Shown: positions 43,453 through 52,678 of the stretch, one piece after another
Position numbering within the stretch: position 1 is the stretch's first letter
How the letters are laid out: every line of letters starts with the position of its first letter
Source: Porphyra umbilicalis
Taxonomy: Eukaryota; Rhodophyta; Bangiophyceae; Bangiales; Bangiaceae
Length of the DNA stretch: 64,000 bases
Assembly: GCA_002049455.2 (NCBI GenBank)
Contig: KV918835.1
Location: 62,001-126,000, forward strand
Direction: 5' to 3'
Notes under the pieces: model-generated
Databases searched by the model: none
Seen by the model: only the letters and a program-made list of their open reading frames with translations
Told to the model about the DNA's origin: nothing
Position numbers and translations under genes: made by a program

Positions 43453-44931
43453 AGCAGCGACCAGCTCTACCCCACAGCGAATAGTGACGGCAGCCGACCG
43501 TAGCACTGCGCCCAGCGCACCAATACGGGCACAGGTCCTGCGCAACTGTGAAGGATGCACAGACACTAACAGCAACAAAGACAGACGCGATTGCCTCGCA
43601 GTCGCGAACGGAGGTCGATGCGTGCGAGATGAGTGCGCCATGCCTTGTCAGGTGTGTGGCCAACTTCGTGACAGCATGCGGTGCGCAATCGAATCGTTAC
43701 CATGTGACCGGGCTCCCAATGTTTGTAATGATGACGACACCTGTCAGAGAAGCATGTGTCAAATGATGCGGCTAGATTTAGTCGAAGTTGCACGACATAT
43801 AATGATCTAGTTACTGGATGATAGGGCTGCGTACCATATCAGAAAATTACCGTCTGTCACATTTTGACTCTTAGCTCGGGTCGTACCTGACGCAGGGGCC
43901 AACCTATTCGACCGTCACGTGCCCCGTGAACAATGAAACTTGCGTGTGCATTTGGTAAGGATGGGGCGGCTGTGGACGGCGCCATGTGGACGCATCGGTG
44001 CGGCCACCCGCGACACTGGGGCGGATCGGGAGGTCATCGGAAGTGGCGGACCGCGGCGTGCCGGGACTGGGCGGGGAACGTCGCCGCCGCCGCCTCGACA
44101 GCGGGCACGCGTCTCTGTGTGGGGTGGAATGGTCGGTGGCAGTGCCCTCTGTGGCGTGAGCGGGCTGTGTATGAAGGCGGCCGTGGCAGCGCCGGAACGG
44201 CCCGGCGGACAGCCGCGAGCCATAGCCACATTAGCCACCAGGTGGAGCGGTCGGCTGCAGCCTGGCGGCTGCCGTGGTCCGCGAACCTCGCTGGCGCACC
44301 CTCGCTGCTGCCGCCACCGGCGCTGTCAATGCACACTGTCGACCGTTCCGCTCTGCACAGACACCTCGACGACTGGCGGCTGGTCGGCGAATGCGACCGG
44401 CCGGTAACGTGGGTCGGCTGTCGCGTGGGGCCACCGTTTTCATCTCACGCCTTTCGTGCAATTTTGTGTAGTAGGCTGGTGGGGGGCGGGACGGGTGCGG
44501 CGGCTGCGGTGTGGCGTCCGCCGGCTGCGCGAATCGCCCACCTGAGTGGTGCATGTGCCTCTTACGAAGTACTGGCGGGTTGCTTCGTTGGGTGTGGTTG
44601 GGCGCAGGGCCGGGCTGAGTGCGGTGTGCCTCCATGCCGCCCGTTTGCAGGCGACGGGTGGCAGCTGCGTCTGCGGCTGCGCTGGCCGCCTGTGCTTGCT
44701 TTTGTGGCCCATGTTTGTTCTGCGGGCCGCTCCAGCGCTGAGCGCGTGTCGGACGGACGCCTTGAATCGAGTTGGTGCTCAGGAAGCTCTTTTCATGCCC
44801 CGCAGAGTGGCGATTCATCACTCACAAGTAAATGAGCCCGTCTGTTCTTTGCATCTACGATCCACGCAACATGACAGAGCAAAACGTGTGCACCTCGTTA
44901 TATCTAAACCGCTGTCCTCGCCCAGCCCGCT
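43453..44931. other. Repeat-element spacer between ORF1 promoter side and gene B
   Basis: Part of the repeated element, matching 61,820-63,221. A minus-strand frame of ~196 codons (44,231-44,821) is open in both copies, while a longer plus-strand frame in this copy is interrupted in copy 2. Neither has a recognisable domain. Confidence 0.4.
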
Positions 44932-45591
44932 TCACGCGCTCCACGCGAAGCTGGTCAAGGAGTGTTGCCCACCCACCGGCTCTGCTCGCAGCCTTGGCAA
45001 TTGCTCGGCGCTTGGCGAGCATGGAAGAAGATGCCCGTCCAAAATGCTGCTTCTTGTCCAGCTCGCGTCGTTCAGGCTGGCCCTGTTGAAGCTTTTTGAA
45101 GAACAACCGCTAGCACTGGGGACCATAGACGGTGGCAAGTTCCCTGCGGGCAGCGCGCTTGACCGCATCGGCTGGGACCTTGCCGCCTCGACAATCGGTT
45201 GCCCAAAAGAAGCACTGGCCAGAACCGAGGCCGACTGAACGAACTGGGCGGCCAAACCTACGGAGGCAGCGCCTCGGCGATGGGCTTCTTTGACGTTCAT
45301 GAGCCGAGCCTCGAAGGAGTTGCAAAGCGCGCGGACCGGCGCAGATATTTGTTGCTGCCGTCGACCAGCCACGAGTGCGTGCGCGAGACGCAAATGACCG
45401 TCAATGTTGTCAGGAAGAGGACGCGGTACAAAAGCACGGTTCAACGGGTTCACGGCAGCAGCAATCCCCACGACGAGCTTGTCTTGGGTTGGATGGCGGG
45501 CTTCATCTTGTGCAGTTTGCCCTTCCGATGCACGGGCCGCGGCATCTGCTTCCAGCAAAGGAGGGCTGGCGGCTGTTGAAGGAAAAGCCAT
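44932..45591 (-). CDS. Gene B of the repeat element, copy 1 (shortened)
   Basis: The start is the ATG at 45591 (MAFPSTAASPPLLEADAAAR). It is an acidic/Ala-rich N-terminus, then VVGIAAAVNPLNRAFVPRPL, DNIDGHLRLAHALVAGRRQQ and a helical QISAPVRALCNSFEARLMNV segment. This copy lacks ~170 bp present in copy 2 and therefore ends differently, without the DNA-binding-like C-terminal domain seen there. The start lies just beyond the part of copy 2 that the window includes. Confidence 0.45.
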   Translation of the reverse strand: MAFPSTAASPPLLEADAAARASEGQTAQDEARHPTQDKLVVGIAAAVNPLNRAFVPRPLPDNIDGHLRLAHALVAGRRQQQISAPVRALCNSFEARLMNVKEAHRRGAASVGLAAQFVQSASVLASASFGQPIVEAARSQPMRSSALPAGNLPPSMVPSASGCSSKSFNRASLNDASWTRSSILDGHLLPCSPSAEQLPRLRAEPVGGQHSLTSFAWSA

Positions 45592-47324
45592 CAGACGACG
45601 AGGAATTCTGACTTGCTCACGACAGAGACTGCTCGTGACAAGTCCGAGGTTGGAGAGGCAACGCAAGATGTCGGTCCCGTCCTGCGGGCCAAGGAAACCT
45701 CCGATAAGGGACGAGTTTTGCTTCCATATGGTCCGAGCCGTTATGGTCAGAAACCGCATGTGGACGGGCGTCGCAATTGTGGCCCACTAATGTCAGATTG
45801 CACGCCTGTCTTGATTATAGAGGGAGAGAAATACCTCGCCTTTCCAATCGCTTAAGCAAATTGAGAATCCGGTGCGGGATAACGCCATCCCGGCACCGAA
45901 TTGCAGACATCATCGGGTAGGTAATTGTATTTGTTTGGGCGTATCTTGTCTGTCGCGCACAACGCGTCCCGACGGCCAATCGGATCTGCGCAGCAACAGC
46001 CCGCTGAGAGTTGCTGATCCGGTGGCCCGATCCAGTCCCTGGTTTGTTGGCCCGGTGGGCCAGGCTGCCGCAGTCGACGCTTGTCGAACGCCGATCCGAG
46101 CTCCTGACGCGCCCACCTTTGGAGTCAGCCGCCCCAACTCGTGTCTCATCATCGTTTTTGATTTTCTCTGCTTACATACACACATTGTGCCTCACTGTCC
46201 GGCCCCCTGAAGTGTACTGGAGATTGATTCTCTACGACGTTCACAGCCTGGTCGTCAGCAGCCGAGAAAACTCGTCTTTGCGACCAGACGCTTTCGAGGA
46301 GCTCTACATATTTTGGTTTTCATATCGTGGCGCACTCTCCTCATACCTCATGGTCTCGTCCCTGCTGACGAATCCTGCCCCACAGGCGTCCCCTCCATTT
46401 GATGTATCTGCGCCCCGTGATGGCAACGCAGTCGGGAAGGCGGACGAATCAGCGCGGACTGCTCCACCCGTGTTGCGCGTTGTGAGCGGATACGCTGTAC
46501 GGGCCCATCCTCCGCAATCATGTAGTGCACTTTTGGCAGCTTGTACGCGACAAGGTGCCGGGGCCCTGCTCAGAGAATAAGGGGAAGCAACCGATTCTTG
46601 CTTATGACGCTGTTCCTCGAAGTCAGCCCTGCTACTTGTAGTCCTCTTTTTCATCTGCGTGCGCGACTTGGCTGTTGAAGAGCTGGCTAACACTAAGAAT
46701 GTGCTATCGTGCTTGTTGCTTTGTCAGTGGAGATTTTTTTCTTCGTGCGCTGTGAGCTGGTGCCTGGTCTTGTGCTGATCAGACATGGGATGCGGTATTT
46801 TCTTCGAGCTTCGCTGCTGTCAACAGGGCCTCCTTGCAACCCGGCAACAGGGCGTCCGTGCAACCCGACGTACGACAGGGGTACCGCATTCTTTTCCAAT
46901 GAAAGAGACGTTTTAACATGGTGATGCAATGTTCGAGAAGGCCCCAACGCATTGATGTTGCGAAGTTCTTTGGAGCTGGCAATTCTCGAGCCACGTTGTT
47001 TGTCAATGCCACAGACTGGCGGGAAGAGTACATCGCTTGTTTTTCCGTACGTAAACGATATTCCAGTACAACACAAAAGATCCAGTCACAAGGTTCGTAA
47101 ATACATACGACAGCAAAGCGAAACCTCGTAGGTCATTCGCCAAGATTTTCGAAGAGGCTGCATGCGGATAATTTGTCAGCTCGCGCACGAATCACGTTCC
47201 CACGTGATGGTGCGAGGTGTCTTGATTATGGCGATCATATCCTCTCGCTGCGGCGTGCACTCTCGCTGCACGCACGCTCTCATCTGGCAGGCAGGCCCGC
47301 GCGTCGACATCGGCTGTGAGCAGA
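45592..47324. other. Spacer between repeat element and recombinase gene
   Basis: Balanced composition. One 24-bp tandem duplication is visible at about 46,820-46,867 (CAACAGGGC(C/G)TCC(T/G)TGCAACCCG). No gene is recognised. It is unknown whether this belongs to the repeat element, because copy 2 ends before it. Confidence 0.35.
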
Positions 47325-48885
47325 ATGTCATCTGCGGCTTCCGTGGATCGCGGTTCGTCGCGGCTTTCCGGCTTACAAGATGGCCGCACGAGCGCAGCGC
47401 GGAGCGTAGCGTGGTTAAGTCTTGCACCCTCGGCCAACACGTATGATCCTGTGGCTTCTACAGCGGCCGTTGTTGAGACGGCTCGCTCACAAAGCAGCTC
47501 CGAAGTACACAAGCGCACCCGGAAGGAATACCTCGAGTATTGCGCAAAGGTCGGCGTTGATCCGTTCAAGGTGAACGCAACCACTGCGGCGCACGTCGCC
47601 ACGTTCTACACGGCCCGCACCAAGAACTTCGAGCTCGGTACGTCGACTTCCAAGCATCTGTCTGCCCAGATGACATTGTTTTTTACTGAGCTAGGTTGCA
47701 CCGGTCGTTGGACAGCGGGCGAGATCGACGGAAAGGCGTTTGTCAACGGCAACCCGAACGACAGCAAGGCTATCGAGGACATGAAGCGAGCTCATATGGT
47801 CAAGCTCGCTCGCGATGGACGCGTGACACTTCCAATGGACCCGCTGGAGTACGGGCACATCTGTGCCTACAGCCGTTCTCTCGAAAATCCCGCACTCCAA
47901 CTGTTGCAAAAGAGTGCCAAATCGGCCTCTACGACACCTCAGAGGCCGATTTGGCACTCTTTAGGAACAGTTGGAGTGCGGGATTTTTGAGAGAACGGCT
48001 GTACTACGATCACTTCATTTTCGACCAAGACCACGTCTCCCCACGGATTTTGTCGCAGTTTGCCGCCATGATGACGGCCACCTTTCTTCTTATGCGCTTT
48101 GACGAGGTGACCAAGATCAAGTACGTAGATGAGAGTTCACGCCGAGTGCGCGACTAACCCATCTTTGCGCCTGTCCGAGCCGAGGCCTGGTCATTCGTAC
48201 TCGGCTTGTCTCGATCTGATCTTCACGGGCACTGATACTAACCAGCTTGAGCTCATCTGTCCGAATGCGGTTCTTGTTTGGAGCGTATTGTATACACGGC
48301 GCTTTGTGACGCAGGCGAGAAGACGTCCTGCAGACGGAGGACGTGCGAGGTAACCTGGTGTTTCGCATCAACATCCTCGACGGAACGAAGACGTCAACGT
48401 CAGGCCGACGGTACTACTTTGAAGGTGGGCCTGGTTTGGTGGGCGACCCCCGCGTGGATCCTGTTCTGGCTTTGGCCATGTACCTGATGGTGCGTGGAGA
48501 TGCCGACGGCTTCTTGTTCTGCCCATTTCACGCCCTGCCGTCTGTGGATTGGGAGATGTCGGTGCACATCAAGCTCAAGGACAACGTCTTTGTCGAGTCC
48601 TTGCGCCATTCGCTTGATGAAGCTGGTGTGGACTTGTACAAGTTCTTGGGGACCCATTTCTGCAAGCGTGGAGGTGTCCAGCGTTATCGTCTTCTGGGTG
48701 TGGCCGATACGGAGATTAAGGAACGCGGTGGTTGGCATACCATGGCCGCGTACTGGGCCTACGTCCAAGCATCTAATCGGCTTGAAAAGCGCTTTACGTA
48801 CACGTCACCGGCGGAGGCGCTGGCAGATGTAATTGTCAATGGGGGAGAGGTGCCCGAGTGCGTGCCTCGGAGTTTGGAGATGTGA
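47325..48885 (+). CDS. Crypton-type tyrosine recombinase
   Basis: Tyrosine recombinases of Crypton-type DNA transposons cut and rejoin DNA through a Tyr nucleophile without target duplication. The ATG at 47325 begins an N-terminal SAM-like DNA-binding domain (RTRKEYLEYCAKVGVDPFKV, KNFELGTSTSKHLSAQMTLF). The catalytic domain shows box I Arg in LLMRFDEVTKIK, then GTHFCKRGGVQRYRLLGVAD, IKERGGWHTMAAYWAYVQ with the GGW and terminal Tyr. An intron 48121-48314 (GTACGT...CGCAG) joins KIK to REDVLQTEDVRGNLVFRI. Between the N-terminal and catalytic parts lies a 63-nt quasi-palindrome (47,868-48,003) across which the frame changes, so this copy is probably not functional as it stands unless that region is spliced out. 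It lies 430 bp upstream of a RecQ-family gene on the same strand. Confidence 0.75.
47868..48003. repeat. 63-nt inverted repeat (10-nt loop) in recombinase gene
   Basis: The left arm 47,868-47,930 and right arm 47,941-48,003 are reverse complements with three mismatches around the loop ACGACACCTC. Only the right arm reads as recombinase protein (LALFRNSWSAGFLRERLYYD). The left arm looks like an inverted duplicate of it, as template switching would make. Confidence 0.95.
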
Positions 48886-49319
48886 GGAGCTTGTCACAAC
48901 GCCCGGTTCAGCATGATTGCCTACTGCCAAGAAATGGTGACGATCTTCTCTTTGCTTTGTACGATGATTCTTGTTCGAACAGCATCGTGTGATGGTAGAA
49001 CATTGGTTGCGACATGGTCATCATGCCTTCTCTATTTCCTTGTGCATACTTTCCAGTCGTGAGATGGTCACGCGCTCTGATGCGCGCTGAAAATTCATGT
49101 AGGCATGTATACGTGATTTTGAACTGGTACGGTACGCTGTTTTGTGGTTACCAAATCACGCCATAACGTAACGCGATTATCGCGTTCAAAGAGAGGGCTC
49201 GCGCGGATGCCAAATTCGTCAGCTGGGGCCTTCGTAAAGAGACTTGAGGGGCGGCGCCGTGCGGCCGCGGCCAGCTCCGAACGTCGTGCACGTGCTCGGC
49301 GACACGCTTGTGCGTAGCC
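48886..49319. other. Spacer between recombinase and RecQ-like genes
   Basis: 430 bp of AT-richer sequence, presumably the 3' end of one gene and the promoter of the next. No motif is identified. Confidence 0.35.
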
Positions 49320-51602
49320 ATGGAGCGATCCGATGTCGAGGCAGCCGCTCTGGACACCCTCGACCATAAGTTTGGCCATGCAAACTTTCGGGCTGGACAG
49401 CTTGAAGCTATCATTCCACTTCTCGAACAGGACCGTGATGGGGCGGACGTCCTGTCTGTGATTGCCACGGCATCGGGCAAGGTATGCTTCATCTCGTCTT
49501 TGGGCGGAGGTTGTGCTACTCGTTCTGGTTCCCGTTCAGCGTGTGTGGCATGTGCGGCAGCGACCTTCGCATGTATTTTTCTTTTTGTCAGTGCGCTGAT
49601 AAAATTGATTCTGCTCGCTATTGCCGTCGTTTTCCTGCTCCATCTGTAGACGACTATCTTTGGTGTTGCTGCTACCCTCCTCTATGAGCGACGCAAGGCA
49701 TTAAGCGTTATGCTGGTCCCTCTGAAGGGCCTTGGCAGTCAGCACGCGGACATGATGACAAAGGCTGGCGTGCCGGCATTGGCACTTTCTTCTTCTAGCA
49801 CGACGGCGGAGTGGGCGCGCTGCAAAACGATGATCATCGAGAAGGCTATGTGCGCGCTCTTCATCTCTCCAGAGGTGTTGTGCCACAACCCGAGCTTCGT
49901 CAAGCTGTTGAACGAGCACAACATCGCTCTTCTTTGCTTCGACGAAGCTCATCTCTACAACGACTGGTACCTTTCGAGGCCCACCATGTCAATGGCGGCA
50001 TCCTTGGTGAGCGCTCAAAGCCGCCTGGGTCTGACGGCCACCATGCGTCGTCGGGACCAGCAGCTTGTCGTTATGCGCACGGGGATGTCTGCCCCCATCG
50101 TGCAGCGTGGACGCTTCCTCCGGTCAAATCTGCTTCTTCAAGTCATCAAGCGGCCGGCTGCCCTGACCTTTGGCCGGGCGTCACTGGCGGACCGACTTTC
50201 GGCGGCCACTGAGGCTAAATGGCGGATTGCACGCACTCTTCGTATGGCCATAAAGGCTCGGTCACTCCAAGGGAACACCATCGTTTACGTTCCTTCACGT
50301 GCACAGGCCGAGAGAGTTTGCAAGCAGCTGGTGCAGGCAGCTAAGGACCAGAAGTAGGTTGCTGTAGGGGCGGCGCGCAAATTTCTTCCTTATCATGCAG
50401 GCCGTACGGACCGCTCCGAGGTCGAACAGCTGTTCTTGTACCAGCGCGGAGTCGTCGTGGTCGCGACAATTGCGTTAGGTCTTGGCGTAGACTGCGCCCA
50501 CGTCCGAGTGATCATCCATTTCGTACGTTGCTGGTACTTTGCTCACCTGTTTTGGTCACCGTGTTCTATACTTGTAACCATCTTAGCCAGATTTCTCGTG
50601 CTTCGCACTGGCAGCCAGCTTGATGTCCGGTCTTGAACAGCGACGTGGACAGCTCGAGCTCACCATCTTTTTCGTTATATGCGTGCGCTTTTCTTGGCGT
50701 ATCTTCTTTTCTCTCGTGTTTTTTTTTTCACACGTGGCCTCTATGTACGTCTGATTCAGTCACGGGCGAGGTCCTTGGCTGAGTACGCTCAGCAAGTCGG
50801 CCGCGGCGGACGTGACGGTGAAGACGCGTACTGCTTGTGCTTCTACAATCCAAGCGACAGCCAAGGGATCCGGCGCAGCATCGAGTCGGCGGTTTTGACG
50901 ACGTCGACGACGACTGCCCTCATGCGCAAGGTAGCAGAGCGCTCAACCGAACGCGGCCCAACTTCATTTTTACATTGGGCCGACTTGCACAGGGCTGGCA
51001 TCGACGACGACAACACGGATGCCGTCTTAGCCGCGCTCTGCCGCACAGGCTTGGCGCTAGCAGGTAAGCGACAACCCGCGCGCATCTCGGCAATGAAGGG
51101 CTCAAAGCGGACCATTCAGCCGCTCCCCGCGTTGTCCAGGTTTGCTCTAGCGCTGTGGCAGGATCGCTTTCAGGCCGCGTTCGCTTCGGGCAAGCTCAAT
51201 GTGGCTGATCGATGTGATGTGCGAGACGTGTGCACGGTGCCACCCTTCCTGAAGATGGGCGCAGGTGGGCCCACGGTGGTTCACGACGCGCTGGAGGACC
51301 TGGCTGCTGCAAAACTCGTCGACATCGACTATAGTGATGACTACCCGTTGATTCAACCCCTGGCAGTGCTCGATCGCCAAGATGCGCGAGCTGCTGGGCG
51401 GCTGCCTTCCAAGTCCATGAAGTCGGCTGCGGCGCAGCAGCTCGCTGTGCTTGACGAAGCCCTCGACTTCATGGAAGCTGATGGGTGCCTTCAACGTCGG
51501 CTTTGTGACGTTTTCGGTGCACCTGATGATTTGGACGCTGCTGTTGAGTCCTGTCGTTGCGGTATGTGCGAGCCTGCGACGATTGGAGCCAGTTTTGCTT
51601 GA
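49320..51602 (+). CDS. RecQ-family DNA helicase
   Basis: A 3'-5' DNA helicase of the RecQ type. Exons are 49320-49481, 49650-50522 and 50760-51602 (introns GTATGC...TGTAG, 168 bp; GTACGT...TTCAG, 237 bp), all phase 0. Motifs in order: motif 0 FGHANFRAGQLEAI, motif I ATASGKTT across the first intron, motif II CFDEAHLYNDW, motif III GLTATM, IVYVPSR, YHAGRTDRSEVEQLF, motif V VVVATIALGLGVDCAHV and motif VI AQQVGRGGRDGE after the second intron. A Cys-rich end (CRCGMCEP) may be the RecQ zinc site. The aromatic-rich loop after DEAH (HCVSQWGHDFR in typical RecQ) is absent. An in-frame TAG lies at 50,355-50,357, just before YHAGRTDR; no convincing intron removes it, so this is a miscall or a damaged copy. 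The tandem recombinase suggests a mobile cassette. Subtelomeric RecQ-like genes of fungi are a parallel. Confidence 0.82.
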
Positions 51603-52271
51603 CCTCTGGGTTGCTTCATGAGACGTGACCTTTGCGTGTGCCCGCGCGATGTGGGCGCCACCTCTTTCTTGAGTCTGTCGGTGCTGAGAGGAACCCTGCG
51701 GGTGTTTTGCGGCAACGTGTTTTAGATACTTCGAGGTGCTACAGCAACCTTGGTTTTTGTCCCATCGGCATGAGCAAGGTCTCAAATGAGCTGTGCGTGT
51801 TTCTTGCTTTTTTTTGCTCCGTGCCATTTTGTTTCAGGGTCCACATGCATGCGCACGATGTTACTTCTTGCGATTTATGGGTACCAAAGTAGGACGTGCA
51901 TGATTCATCAAACTGGGTATGTGTTGTCACGGAATTCCAGTTTGATTACGGTATAACAGGTCTCTTATATTGTCACATGTCGCTTGACAGTTTCAGAGAG
52001 ATGTTTTCCAACCGTGTTTGTCAACACGGTGCTGCGATCCGGCCGCTCTCTTCGTGCACATCCCGCCTTTCTCTTCGTTGCGCACTACTCGTGTACAGAT
52101 CCTTTTAGACGCTTCAGTTGTTTCGCAAGCAAAAGTTTGCTAGACAGGCGCCAAGATCGTGCCATGTACTTTGGAACACCCTAGAGGTCGTCAACCCCGC
52201 GTCAGTGACCATGTCATCACCGATGCGAGCTTCAGCGAAGACGAAGAACAGATGCCAGCTTCAGCGGAGAC
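51603..52271. other. Spacer up to ambiguous base
   Basis: AT-richer sequence following the helicase gene. No gene is recognised. Confidence 0.35.
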
Positions 52272-52272
52272 N
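52272..52272. other. Single ambiguous base (N)
   Basis: The only N in the window. Composition changes abruptly from balanced (left) to extremely GC-rich (right) at this point, which suggests an assembly join. Confidence 0.9.
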
Positions 52273-52416
52273 GGCGGGGGGGTGTGGCGGCGGCGCCCGC
52301 GGCGGCGGTGGAGGTGGCAGCGGAGGGTAAACCCCCCCGCCCAGCTCGGCCTGTCGGTAGCGCTCGACGAGCGCATCCCCCGCGACGTCCCCGTCGCCTT
52401 TTACCGCCGCACCTAG
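52273..52416 (+). CDS. 3' end of an unidentified gene, cut at the N
   Basis: The plus-strand frame to the TAG at 52,414-52,416 ends PPAQLGLSVALDERIPRDVPVAFYRRT, which reads like a genuine protein C-terminus, not low complexity. Its upstream part is replaced by unrelated sequence left of the N. No family is identified from this short piece. Confidence 0.35.
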   Translation, partial: GGGVWRRRPRRRWRWQRRVNPPAQLGLSVALDERIPRDVPVAFYRRT

Positions 52417-52678
52417 GCGGCCGGCCGTGCGGTTGGAGGAGGTGGGGCGTCCGGTGGGGGTGTGCTGCGTATGGGGAACGGGGGCAAGTGGCTCTCACGC
52501 GTGTCCCTCGGCCTATTTGTAAGCATCTCTGGGTGCGAGACGCTCGTCCCCTCGAGGCGTCTGCCCCGCTCCTCGCCTTATTGCTCGTGGGCAGGCCCTG
52601 TGCCTGGTGCTCACTCACCAGCCGCCTTGGTGCTCGCGTCCAGGTCCTCTGCCCGCTGCCGGTACAGGCGCTTGTTTC

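Larger units (their letters stand above)
38799..45473 (-). mobile_element. Unclassified mobile-type repeat, copy 1 (>=6.7 kb)
   Basis: This block matches 58,569-64,000 in the same orientation at roughly 97% by eye. The left boundary is the shared GGCCGCCGCGAGCCGAGG, beyond which the two loci are unrelated. The right end is unknown because the other copy runs off the window. Contents from right to left, coding on minus: gene B (GCR1_C-like domain in copy 2), a spacer, 306-bp tandem repeats, and ORF1 with its 60-bp repeat array. This copy has ~840 bp (39,119-39,962) that copy 2 lacks; copy 2 has ~170 bp near gene B that this copy lacks. No reverse transcriptase, integrase, capsid or DNA polymerase is recognised, so the class is open. 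Confidence 0.8.

Noticed and set aside
43933-44835. Plus-strand 300-codon frame in repeat copy 1 as a gene
   Set aside because: It is interrupted in copy 2 and has no recognisable domain, whereas the opposite strand has a frame open in both copies.
50354-50404. A ~50-bp intron removing the in-frame TAG in the RecQ-like gene
   Set aside because: GTAGGT...TGCAG splice sites exist but splicing there would shift the frame and delete the conserved YHAG residues.
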